A program made the position numbers and the translations under genes. A stretch of DNA of 64,000 nucleotides from Treponema denticola ATCC 35405 (GTDB lineage Bacteria; Spirochaetota; Spirochaetia; Treponematales; Treponemataceae): positions 2,542,001-2,606,000 of the forward strand of contig NC_002967.9 of assembly GCF_000008185.1 (NCBI RefSeq), given 5' to 3'. Positions 1 through 8,064 of the stretch are shown here, piece by piece; the first letter of the stretch is position 1, and each line of letters starts with the position of its first letter. The notes under the pieces were generated by a model that was not told the DNA's origin, did not search any database, and worked only from the letters and a program-made list of their open reading frames with translations.

Positions 1-231
1 CTCGGAAATTTCTACAAACTCGTATACGATTTCAGGGGGTGCGGGCGGCGTTGGCGGTGTTCCGCCTCCTCCTCCACCTGAGTTTCCTCCTCCTGAGCTG
101 CTGCCTGACGGTTGGTTACAGCCGGTAAAAAGCAGCGCGGCTGCCAATATTGCGGCTATGATGAGTGCCGCGGCTCCCTTAATTGTGAAGGCTTTTGCCT
201 TCTTGTTTTTGTTTGTTTTAAACTTTATCAT
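1..231 (-). CDS. lipoprotein, N-terminal part (runs off window)
   Basis: This is the first 77 codons of a gene that continues beyond base 1. The start is ATG at 231, preceded by a strong AGGAGG ribosome binding site. The product opens with a Lys-rich stretch, a hydrophobic signal segment (about residues 18-36) and a lipobox ending LLFTGC, so it is very likely a lipoprotein. A low-complexity Ser/Gly then Pro-rich linker follows (about residues 40-66), typical of treponemal lipoproteins that carry a large domain after the tether. The functional domain lies outside the window. Its leader holds a GGA-loop hairpin cluster (281-379). Confidence 0.85.
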   Translation of the reverse strand, partial: MIKFKTNKNKKAKAFTIKGAAALIIAAILAAALLFTGCNQPSGSSSGGGNSGGGGGGTPPTPPAPPEIVYEFVEISE

Positions 232-280
232 AGGTTCCTCCTGTCAAAGTTAATTTTTAATTTAACTGCCGAGCGGTCTT

Positions 281-379
281 AACCACCGCCATCCGTGGCG
301 GTTTTAATGGAATCTTTGTAAGGACATCCTTAATAATCCTCTGCGAAGTTGAGCGGAGCTCAACGCTCTGCGAGCGTTG
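281..379 (-). promoter_or_regulatory. hairpin cluster in lipoprotein leader, CsrA-site-like
   Basis: Within the 312-bp spacer between radA and the lipoprotein start, the sense (minus) strand can form several stem-loops. Stem 285-291/296-302 pairs perfectly, and on the sense strand its loop reads ACGGAT. 319-332 is a palindrome that reads AAGGATGT on the sense strand. Stems 348-353/359-364 and 361-367/373-379 overlap, so they exclude each other. The ACGGAT hairpin recurs at 31263-31280 with one compensatory base-pair swap. Seen: stems and loops. Inferred: RNA-level control. Confidence 0.5.
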
Positions 380-543
380 CGGTTTTATTAAACGGGGTAA
401 TGTAAAAAAGCGCACGAAGGACGGGATTCGCTCTTGTGCGCGTGGTGTACTGTGAGAATGATTGTAACTGCTGTCGGGGTATTTGTCTTTCATTACGGTA
501 TAGTATTAGCATGTTTCCACACAAATATCAACCGTTTTACGGC

Positions 544-1932
544 TCAGCCGCCAAACACCTTCTTTATTGCCGAGCTTAAATCTTCTGCCTTAAAAAGCTG
601 TGAGGTGTTTATGTCTCCGGCTTCGGAATCGGAAGGAGGAGGCGACACGACTTTTGTAAAGCCCATGCTTTGGGCGGTTTTGATTCTTTGCTTTAATTTT
701 TTGACGCTTCGGATTTCTCCTGCGAGGCTCAATTCGCCAATGTAGGCTCCTTCTTTTTGGGCAGGAATATTTGCACGGGCGGAATAAAGAGCAAGTGCTA
801 TGGCAAGATCGGCGGCGGGTTCTTTAAGCCTTATGCCTCCTGCAACGTTTACATAAATATCCTGATCCGAAAATTGTAAGCCTATTCTTTTTTCCAAAAC
901 GGCGGCGATGCGGCTGACGCGGGCAGAATCTATCTTGTCCGAAAAGACTCTTGTAACCACACCCTTGGCAGGAACCGTAAGGGCCTGTATTTCTACCATA
1001 AAAACACGGCTCCCCTCACAGACGGGAACGGCAGCGGAGCCCGCAGGCAGAGGCCCTGTCCGATTGGTAATAAATAATGAAGACGAATCATCTATGGCTT
1101 TTAACCCGCTTTCATCCATCGAGAAAATTCCAAGCTCGTCAACCGAGCCGAAACGGTTTTTTAGGGCACGCAAAAAACGCACATCGTCCTCTGTCCTCTC
1201 AAAGGAAATGACCGTGTCCACAAGATGTTCGAGAACCTTGGGGCCCGCTATGTTTCCGTCCTTTGTTACATGGGCAGTTAAAAACAAAACGCTGTCCCTC
1301 TCTTTAACCCAAGATACAAGCTCGTGAGCACATAGCTTTAACTGATTTATAGTTCCCGGAATGGTTCCGGCATCTGCGGAATACATAGTCTGAATTGAAT
1401 CGATTATAACAAAAACGGGATTTACCTTGTTTAAAACCCTCTCTACATCTTCCAACCTGCAAGTGCATAAAAGCTCAATATTTTTTAAAGGAAGATTCAG
1501 CCTGTCGGCACGGGAACGGATTTGCCCGCCCGATTCTTCTCCCGAAACATACAGAACCTTTTTTACGGAACCGGAAGAAGAGGCCGAAGCGGCTTGTAAG
1601 AGCAGTGTCGATTTTCCTATACCCGGCTCTCCTCCGATCAAAATTGCCGAACGCTTTACGGCACCTCCGCCCAGCACCCTGTCAAATTCCGCAATCCCCG
1701 TAGACAGGCGGACGGCATCATTTGCTTCAATAGCATCAAGAGGAACGGAATGAGCTTCTTTTACAAATTTTTCTGCAATGCTCCTTTCGGCTGCGGAATA
1801 ATCTTGATTGATTGTAACTTCTTCAAAGGTATTCCATTCGCCGCATTCGGGACATCGGCCGAGCCATCTGGCTTGAGTGTAACCGCATTTGTTGCAGCGG
1901 TGTGCAAGGTCTCCAGTTTTCTTTTTTGCCAT
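544..1932 (-). CDS. radA: DNA repair protein RadA (Sms)
   Basis: RadA is a RecA-like, DnaB-type motor that helps branch migration and processing of recombination intermediates. The 462-residue product has the full family layout: an N-terminal zinc finger with C13, C16, C27, C30; a RecA core with Walker A GEPGIGKS at 101-108; the RadA-specific KNRFG motif near residue 260; and a C-terminal Lon-protease-like domain with no proteolytic role. Length is normal. The start is supported by AAGGAAC just upstream. It is separated from mrp by 32 bp and could be cotranscribed with it. Confidence 0.97.
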   Translation of the reverse strand: MAKKKTGDLAHRCNKCGYTQARWLGRCPECGEWNTFEEVTINQDYSAAERSIAEKFVKEAHSVPLDAIEANDAVRLSTGIAEFDRVLGGGAVKRSAILIGGEPGIGKSTLLLQAASASSSGSVKKVLYVSGEESGGQIRSRADRLNLPLKNIELLCTCRLEDVERVLNKVNPVFVIIDSIQTMYSADAGTIPGTINQLKLCAHELVSWVKERDSVLFLTAHVTKDGNIAGPKVLEHLVDTVISFERTEDDVRFLRALKNRFGSVDELGIFSMDESGLKAIDDSSSLFITNRTGPLPAGSAAVPVCEGSRVFMVEIQALTVPAKGVVTRVFSDKIDSARVSRIAAVLEKRIGLQFSDQDIYVNVAGGIRLKEPAADLAIALALYSARANIPAQKEGAYIGELSLAGEIRSVKKLKQRIKTAQSMGFTKVVSPPPSDSEAGDINTSQLFKAEDLSSAIKKVFGG

Positions 1933-1964
1933 ATGCGTTCCTTAAAATAAACATTCCTATTTAA

Positions 1965-2795
1965 TTAAAGTTTTGCAATACATTCAACAATAGGATTGAA
2001 CCATGGTGCATCAATGTTTTCTATTTTGCCTTTATCGCAAGCCTTTGCAATTTCAGGATCAATAGGAAGTTTTGCAAGAACCGGAATACCGTACTCTAAG
2101 GCTATTTCATCAATGCCGCTTTCTCCGAAAATATGATAATCTTTTCCGTTATCAGGACAAGTAAAGTACGAAAAATTTTCAACCAAACCGATTATGGGTA
2201 TGTTCATCTTTTTTGCCATATTGACAGCCTTGGCAACTATCATTGAAACAAGTTCCTGAGGAGAAGTCGCCACAATAATACCGTCTACCGGTATGGATTG
2301 GAAAACGGTGAGAGGAACATCGCCGGTTCCGGGAGGCATATCGATAAACATAAAATCAATATCTTTCCAAATAACATCCGTCCAAAATTGTTTTACAGTG
2401 CCGGCAATTACAGGTCCCCTCCATATAACAGGATCGGTTTCATTTTCAAGAAGCAGATTAACCGACATAATATCAATCCCGGTTTTAGTCTTTGCAGGAA
2501 AAATCCCCGAATCGTTTCCGACAACAGTCCCGGATATTCCGAAAGCTTTAGGAATAGACGGCCCTGTAATATCGGCATCAAGGATAGCACATTGATAACC
2601 TTTTTTTTGGGATTGTACCGCAGATAAGGAAGTAATAAGAGATTTCCCTACTCCGCCCTTACCGCTTATAATTGCGATAACTTTTTTAATGCTGCTGAGT
2701 TTATTCGGGCTCTCAATAAAACTGTTCGGCGCAGCAGTTCTTTCATTACAGGTTAAATTACAACCTTCACATTCATGATTACAAGTTTGACTCAT
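1965..2795 (-). CDS. Mrp/NBP35-type P-loop ATPase (iron-sulfur carrier)
   Basis: This 276-residue protein is a deviant-Walker P-loop ATPase (GKGGVGKS near residue 45) of the Mrp/ApbC/NBP35 family, which assembles or carries Fe-S clusters. Later family blocks are clear, such as the DMPPGTGD region. The N-terminus has four cysteines at 5, 9, 12 and 16, resembling the extra cluster site of NBP35. The usual C-terminal CPxC pair is reduced to one Cys (CPDNG). I chose ATG at 2795 because GAGAGAG sits just before it; a TTG four codons upstream is less likely. Confidence 0.88.
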   Translation of the reverse strand: MSQTCNHECEGCNLTCNERTAAPNSFIESPNKLSSIKKVIAIISGKGGVGKSLITSLSAVQSQKKGYQCAILDADITGPSIPKAFGISGTVVGNDSGIFPAKTKTGIDIMSVNLLLENETDPVIWRGPVIAGTVKQFWTDVIWKDIDFMFIDMPPGTGDVPLTVFQSIPVDGIIVATSPQELVSMIVAKAVNMAKKMNIPIIGLVENFSYFTCPDNGKDYHIFGESGIDEIALEYGIPVLAKLPIDPEIAKACDKGKIENIDAPWFNPIVECIAKL

Positions 2796-2928
2796 ACTCT
2801 CTCTCAAAATAAAAATTTATTGGAAAACATACTCAATATATTAATAATTACTATACATTCAATTTAAAAAGACTTCAAGTAGGCGTAAAAGATTGAGATA
2901 AAAATTGAGTATTAAGGCATTACCTCAT

Positions 2929-4539
2929 TTAAACTATAGCCGAGGTCATCCAATCTTTGATAGTCCTTTTTTCTTCGTCAAAACTAGAACCGATTGCTAT
3001 AATTTTTTTACCGCTGCCTGAGTAACTGTCTGCATAATTTTTCTCTTTGATTTGTTTTACGGCATTCTCCGCCGTTTCGTTTGAGGTAAGCTTAAACTCA
3101 AAAATATAAACCTTATCTTTAAATTCAACAACACAATCAGCCCTGCCTGTTGCACAATGAACTTCAGTATGCACAAACTGGTTCATCAATGCAAACACAA
3201 GATAAACCGCTGTCTGATAATTTTGTTCCCGTAAGGATAAATCTTTTTCAGTTAAGGTGTCGTAGGGTATTCCAGAAATTATTCCCTTCATCTTTTGCAT
3301 AAAACCGTCTACATCTCCTGCCTCAATTTGCTCGTAAAATTCCCAAATTGAAAGTCCCGTTTTGTCGGATCTTATCGAAGTGTAGGCAGGCATGAGGTTA
3401 TGTAAAAAACCGTAGCGCACCTCATCGTTAGGGAATCCCAAACGGTAAAGTCCCGCAAAGTCATTATAGTCTTTAATCGTCAAATATCCGGATTGAAACA
3501 ATATTGGCAGAGGGAGAATCGGATCAGCCCTGTACTCATTAAGACCTTGCTCATCAAGCTGAATATTTCCGTCAAGGTCGGGAATATTATAATAAGCCTT
3601 TTTTAAGTATTCTACCAAAAATGTAGGCGTACCTGTTGCAAACCAATAGCTTGAAAACTCTTTTGATGCAAAAACATTTAAAAGGCTAAAAGGATTATAC
3701 ATTGCCCTTCCCTTTCTTGCAAAAAGGTAGCCGTCATATTTTTGTTTTAACTTTGCAAGAGCTTCATCATAAGTCAAGCTATTTTTTTCGGCAAGGGCTG
3801 CAATCTCAGGCTTAAAATCGGCTTCAAGCTCTTCTTGCGAAATACCGCAGATTCCTGAGTAATCGGACAATAGACTTAAATCCCTAAGGTTGTTTAAATC
3901 GCTGAATATGCTCACCTTACTGAATTTTGTAACTCCGGTTAAAAATGCAAAGCGGAGGTATTGGTCTGCACTTTTTATAACCCCGAAAAAGCCTTTAAGG
4001 ATTGTACGGTAGGTTTCGTTTAAAACTTCATCCTTCCACATTGTTTGAAGAAGAGGTTTATCATATTCATCGATAAGAACAACAGCCTGCCTGCCGGTTT
4101 TTTCATAAGAGCGGCGGATAAGGCCTGCAAAACGGCTTGCAAAAGTGGTCTCTGCAGCTTCCTTTCCATATTCTTTTTCCCATAAAGAAAGATGAGTATT
4201 TAAAACGGTTTCAAGGCTCTTTATATCCATATAACTTTCGGCATTAAAATCCAAATAGAAGACCGGATACTCTTGCCAGATTTCACGTTTTCCTTTTTCG
4301 GCTTCTTCAAATTTCTCAATCGCTAAACCTTTGAAGAGTTCTTTCTGCCCAAGGAAGTAGGCTTTTAGAGTGGAAAGCAAAAGGCTTTTCCCAAAGCGGC
4401 GCGGACGGCTTAAAAAGTGAACCTTACTGCTGTCAACCAATTGCCATATGAATTCCGTTTTATCAATATAGATAAAACCTTTTGAACGTAAATCTTCAAA
4501 ACTTTGAACGCCTATGGGCATTTTTCTAATTGTACTCAT
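2929..4539 (-). CDS. AAA-ATPase-like / PD-(D/E)XK nuclease-like protein
   Basis: The 536-residue protein belongs to the AAA-ATPase-like plus PDDEXK_9 family, common in treponemes and Bacteroidetes, whose role is unproven. Residues 1-60 contain the typical opening and a P-loop (RPRRFGKSLL). A Walker B (VVLIDEYDKPLL) lies near residue 150. The C-terminus carries the PD-(D/E)XK core (ADCVVEF...YIFEFKL). The start at 4539 is supported by a promoter whose -10 box ends 7 nt upstream with no ribosome binding site, suggesting a leaderless message. An internal Met at codon 7 is the alternative. No partner gene adjoins it. Confidence 0.88.
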   Translation of the reverse strand: MSTIRKMPIGVQSFEDLRSKGFIYIDKTEFIWQLVDSSKVHFLSRPRRFGKSLLLSTLKAYFLGQKELFKGLAIEKFEEAEKGKREIWQEYPVFYLDFNAESYMDIKSLETVLNTHLSLWEKEYGKEAAETTFASRFAGLIRRSYEKTGRQAVVLIDEYDKPLLQTMWKDEVLNETYRTILKGFFGVIKSADQYLRFAFLTGVTKFSKVSIFSDLNNLRDLSLLSDYSGICGISQEELEADFKPEIAALAEKNSLTYDEALAKLKQKYDGYLFARKGRAMYNPFSLLNVFASKEFSSYWFATGTPTFLVEYLKKAYYNIPDLDGNIQLDEQGLNEYRADPILPLPILFQSGYLTIKDYNDFAGLYRLGFPNDEVRYGFLHNLMPAYTSIRSDKTGLSIWEFYEQIEAGDVDGFMQKMKGIISGIPYDTLTEKDLSLREQNYQTAVYLVFALMNQFVHTEVHCATGRADCVVEFKDKVYIFEFKLTSNETAENAVKQIKEKNYADSYSGSGKKIIAIGSSFDEEKRTIKDWMTSAIV

Positions 4540-4545
4540 AAGAAT

Positions 4546-4574
4546 AGTATAGCAGAAAAAAAAGAAATTGGCAA
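4546..4574 (-). promoter_or_regulatory. promoter, leaderless type
   Basis: On the minus strand TTGCCA, a 17-bp spacer and TATACT are followed after 6 nt by the ATG at 4539. There is no purine-rich ribosome binding site. Transcription is predicted to start at or next to the ATG. Confidence 0.65.
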
Positions 4575-4607
4575 TCTAAACAAAGTTTTGTCTAAACAAA
4601 GTTTTGT

Positions 4608-5888
4608 TTATTTAAACAAAATAATTTCTCCCCGTCTATAGCTTATAAGAGTCGGTTGGGCGGAGAAAAACGGATAGCCTAAAAGTCCGTCATAACTATC
4701 GGGCTTTTTTCGTAAATGAGAAATATCGGAAAATACTGTTTTTACATTTTTATATGTTTTACCGCCTATCTTCATTGTTTTTAATTCCGCTTGATATATT
4801 TCCTGTTTAATTCCGCCTGCCCCGCTCAGTTCGGTTTTTTCTTTGTTTGTTAAGGACGGTTCTAATTCATTAAAATAAAAGCTGTCGAGTAAATTGAATT
4901 CAGCTCCGGTATCGAGCCCCAATTTATAGATTTTGTTTCCAATCGATACTTCAATAGCCGGAATATGACCTGCCATTTTACACGGAATTTTTGAATCTAC
5001 TTTTAATGTATTAGCTTTTATAAAACTATCATACGAATCCGGTCTTATAAGTGTCAACCGCTTTTTTTGATAATCTAAAAAGACATCATATTCTTTTAAC
5101 ATATCATAGCCTATTAATCCGTATATGCCGTCCGTTTTTAAACTCTGTTCAAGACGAGTCATATCAAGAACTACTATTTTTTGATTTTTTATTTTACTAC
5201 CGGCGAATTCCAATTCTTTTACGTTTGTTATATCCATATTCGGACTTGAAACATTACCGCTGACATCCTGAAAACTACCAAGTTTTTTTGTGTCCGTGTT
5301 TAATCCTTCAATGTACTTTGAATTTAAAATGGAAAAAGGAGCACCGCTGTCTAATAAAAACAATCTGCTTTTACCTTCAAGCAATACGTCTACCAACGGC
5401 AGATTTCCTGCAAATATAAAAGGAATGGAAGTGATTTTATTTGTATTGTACTCTATAGTTCGTTCTTCCGAAGACAAGGTTTTTACTTTTATTTTCATAA
5501 GTTCAGCTTCGACAATTAAATTATCCTTATTGAAAATAAATACGGACTCTTTTTTTCCTACTTGAGAATATTCAATTGAGTATTTTAAAATAAGTTTTCC
5601 GTCTTCCATAAGGCTTTCTGTTTTTTCATAGGAAATTACCGTCCCCACTCCAGCCAATAATTGCTGCAAAATTGCTTTTGCCCTATTACCGCTCTGTCCT
5701 GCAATTGAAAAATCTTCTGCCAAATAAGGCAGCACATTTGTTACGGATTTTTCGTTACAAGCTTCTGCAAGCGCTTGGACGGCTTTTTCACATTCAGCTT
5801 CATTCTGTGCAAATATGCCGCCGAAAAAACAAAAAAATATTAAGAAAGCACTTAACATCTTAATTAATTTACATTGATTTTGTTTCAT
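4608..5888 (-). CDS. secreted two-lobed retropepsin-like aspartyl protease
   Basis: The product (426 residues) begins with a signal peptide (hydrophobic residues 11-27, cleavage near FAQ-N), so it acts in the periplasm or at the envelope. It has two aspartyl-protease signatures, LLDSGAPFS at 179-187 and LDTGAEFN at 325-332, each followed by its own beta-rich lobe with a hydrophobic-hydrophobic-Gly motif (GLIGYD near 257, GLLGYP near 398). Each lobe resembles Asp_protease_2/retropepsin domains, which normally dimerise; here both sit in one chain. Residues 28-140 form a separate domain of unknown role. The start is supported by GGGAG. It is a single gene with no operon partner. Confidence 0.85.
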   Translation of the reverse strand: MKQNQCKLIKMLSAFLIFFCFFGGIFAQNEAECEKAVQALAEACNEKSVTNVLPYLAEDFSIAGQSGNRAKAILQQLLAGVGTVISYEKTESLMEDGKLILKYSIEYSQVGKKESVFIFNKDNLIVEAELMKIKVKTLSSEERTIEYNTNKITSIPFIFAGNLPLVDVLLEGKSRLFLLDSGAPFSILNSKYIEGLNTDTKKLGSFQDVSGNVSSPNMDITNVKELEFAGSKIKNQKIVVLDMTRLEQSLKTDGIYGLIGYDMLKEYDVFLDYQKKRLTLIRPDSYDSFIKANTLKVDSKIPCKMAGHIPAIEVSIGNKIYKLGLDTGAEFNLLDSFYFNELEPSLTNKEKTELSGAGGIKQEIYQAELKTMKIGGKTYKNVKTVFSDISHLRKKPDSYDGLLGYPFFSAQPTLISYRRGEIILFK

Positions 5889-6003
5889 TTTAAACTCCCA
5901 TAAAAGCTATTTTTATTTTAACCGAAATAGCCGCACTTATCAATACTACTACAGTAATTCATACAAAAAAAATCAGATTTTTTTCAAATTTCAAATTTTA
6001 CCC

Positions 6004-6032
6004 TTGACCGATTTTTAATCATATGTTAGAAT
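6004..6032 (+). promoter_or_regulatory. sigma-70 promoter for ABC exporter pair
   Basis: TTGACC, a 17-bp spacer and TAGAAT lie in the 349-bp spacer before the exporter genes. Start of transcription would be near 6039, giving a leader of about 200 nt that includes four hairpins. Confidence 0.65.
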
Positions 6033-6060
6033 AGTCTTACATATTTAAATCTTCCTATTA

Positions 6061-6211
6061 AAATAAGCAAGCGGAAGAAACATCAGTTTCTGAGCATTGC
6101 TTATTTTCCGCCGTTTCGCAACAAAGTGAGAAACGGCATACAATAAAGCGAAGTTTGCCCGCAAGGCAAACTCGCAGTGTTTTTAGACAATGCCGCTTGC
6201 ATTGTCTAAAA
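6061..6211 (+). repeat. four-hairpin leader array
   Basis: Four stem-loops follow one another in the leader of the exporter genes: 6061-6070/6097-6106 (10 bp, with a nested 6-bp stem), 6110-6117/6130-6137 (8 bp), 6153-6159/6165-6171 (7 bp, extended by GCGA/TCGC outside a bulge) and 6181-6192/6200-6211 (12 bp, perfect). CAAGCGG occurs in the first and its reverse complement is the loop of the last. None is followed by a T-run, so they are not simple terminators. Function unknown. Confidence 0.55.
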
Positions 6212-6237
6212 TAAACCTTAACTTTAGAGAGGAAATT

Positions 6238-8064
6238 ATGGAAAAAAGCGATACAAAATTAAACCTTTTTAACAATATCTTCTATTATTTAGGAGTTTGG
6301 TTAAAAACCTTCCCGGCAGGTATTTTCTTTATGCTTATTTCGGTGCCTATCCGTATTTTTATGATTTATCAAACAATTCTTATCCCGAAAACCATTATAT
6401 TGGGTATTGAAACCGGAACGGAGGCTAAGCCGATTTTACTTTCCATATTGACGGCAGGGCTTTTGATAACAGCCTGTAAAATTATCATACAGGTACTTGA
6501 AACAAAGCTGATGGCTCTAGGCTCCCGTCCTCTATTCCATATTTACTCGGTACCTGTAAATAAAAAAATGTTTGAGCTTAATTATCAAACCCTTATTTCT
6601 CCCGAAGTGCAAACAAAAATAACCAAGGTAAAAAACATAGTCATGACGGGAAGCTCGGGCGGCCACTTTCATTTTTTCGGACTCAATTTATCCTTTCTTT
6701 TAACCGCAATTGCAGGAGCTTTTTTCTTCAGTTCAGGTATTATAAGCATCGACTTAATTCTTCTATTTATTGTCTTGGCTTCAGGAACCGTAAATTTACT
6801 GTACGGAATCTATACGGGAAAATACACACAAAGAAACATGGAAGCCCGCGGCGATGACGAAAAAAAAGAGAGCTACATTCTTACAACTGCGGAAGACAGA
6901 CGCTTTGCAAAGGACATCCGCCTTTATAAGATGAAAGATTGGCTGATCGAAAACTTTGAACACTATCACGGACGAGTAAAAAAATTTTTGAGAGCAGAAT
7001 CGAATGTACAGGCAGGAGGAAAAATTCTAAATGCCTTAATGATTTTTATAAGAGATGTTTTTGCTTACATTTACTTAATTTATCAATTAAACGCCGGAAC
7101 CATCGCCGTTTCTCAATTTGTTTTTCTTATCGGCTTAGTCATGGAATTCTCAAAATGGATGGACGCTATTGTTCTTCAGATAAGTAACCTCATTATATTT
7201 AACAGTGAATTAAGTCAAATAAGAATCTTTTTGAACACTCCCGATGAAAAAACAGGCGGAGGGCTTACCGTAAATGATACGGGCGAAAAACCTTCAATCG
7301 AATTTAAAAATCTTTCCTTTAGATATTCGGAAAACGCAGCATGGATTTTTAAAGACTTTAATTTAAAAATTGATGCAGGAGAAAAGTTAGCTCTTGTAGG
7401 TATCAACGGAGCGGGAAAAACGACTCTTATGCACCTTTTAATGGGACTTTTAGACCCCACCGAGGGCTCCGTTTTAATTGACGGAAAAAACAGTACGGAC
7501 TTTAAAAAGACGGAATACTATAATTTGTTTTCTCCGGTATTTCAAGATATAAATATTTTTCCGGAAACTTTTGCAGCCAATATTGCCGGAACGGAAAATA
7601 TAAATGAAGAAAAATTAAAAGATGCAATTAATTCGAGCGGTTTAAATGAAATGGTTTCAAATCTCCCGAATGGCAGCCAAACTATTTTAGTAAAAGAAAG
7701 CAATGATGAAGCAATCGATTTATCGGGAGGACAAAATCAAAGGATGCTGCTTGCCAGAGCTCTTTATAAAAATGCAAAAATAAATATTCTGGATGAACCG
7801 ACGGCAGCCCTTGACCCGATTGCGGAAAGTAAAATATATGAAGAGTATGATGCAATGAGTAAAGAAAAAACTTCTATTTTTATTTCGCACAGACTCGCAT
7901 CTACAAAATTTTGTGACAGGATTATTTTACTGGAACACGGAAAAATAATAGAAGAAGGCACTCATAATGAACTTATGAGTCAAAATAAAACATACAGAAA
8001 CATGTATGATGTTCAAAGTAAGTATTATAAAGAAAATAAAGGAGATGAAAATGAAGAGGCTTAA
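6238..8064 (+). CDS. ABC exporter, fused permease-ATPase, subunit 1
   Basis: A 608-residue half-transporter. An N-terminal membrane domain with about six helices (residues about 20-310) is followed by an ATPase domain with Walker A VGINGAGKTT, signature LSGGQ, Walker B INILDEPTAALD and the switch histidine (FISHRL). It resembles exporters of peptides or lantibiotic-like compounds; the substrate cannot be read from sequence. ATG at 6238 was chosen because AGAGAGGAAA precedes it; an upstream in-frame ATG falls inside a leader hairpin. It overlaps the next exporter gene by 14 nt, so the two are translationally coupled and probably form a heterodimer. Confidence 0.92.
   Translation: MEKSDTKLNLFNNIFYYLGVWLKTFPAGIFFMLISVPIRIFMIYQTILIPKTIILGIETGTEAKPILLSILTAGLLITACKIIIQVLETKLMALGSRPLFHIYSVPVNKKMFELNYQTLISPEVQTKITKVKNIVMTGSSGGHFHFFGLNLSFLLTAIAGAFFFSSGIISIDLILLFIVLASGTVNLLYGIYTGKYTQRNMEARGDDEKKESYILTTAEDRRFAKDIRLYKMKDWLIENFEHYHGRVKKFLRAESNVQAGGKILNALMIFIRDVFAYIYLIYQLNAGTIAVSQFVFLIGLVMEFSKWMDAIVLQISNLIIFNSELSQIRIFLNTPDEKTGGGLTVNDTGEKPSIEFKNLSFRYSENAAWIFKDFNLKIDAGEKLALVGINGAGKTTLMHLLMGLLDPTEGSVLIDGKNSTDFKKTEYYNLFSPVFQDINIFPETFAANIAGTENINEEKLKDAINSSGLNEMVSNLPNGSQTILVKESNDEAIDLSGGQNQRMLLARALYKNAKINILDEPTAALDPIAESKIYEEYDAMSKEKTSIFISHRLASTKFCDRIILLEHGKIIEEGTHNELMSQNKTYRNMYDVQSKYYKENKGDENEEA

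Noticed and set aside
434-1950. Several plus-strand open frames across radA
   Set aside because: They lie antisense to a gene with full RadA motifs, show no domains of their own and have no ribosome binding sites.
2796-2807. TTG start at 2807 for the Mrp-type gene
   Set aside because: ATG at 2795 has GAGAGAG directly upstream; the TTG form adds four residues without support.
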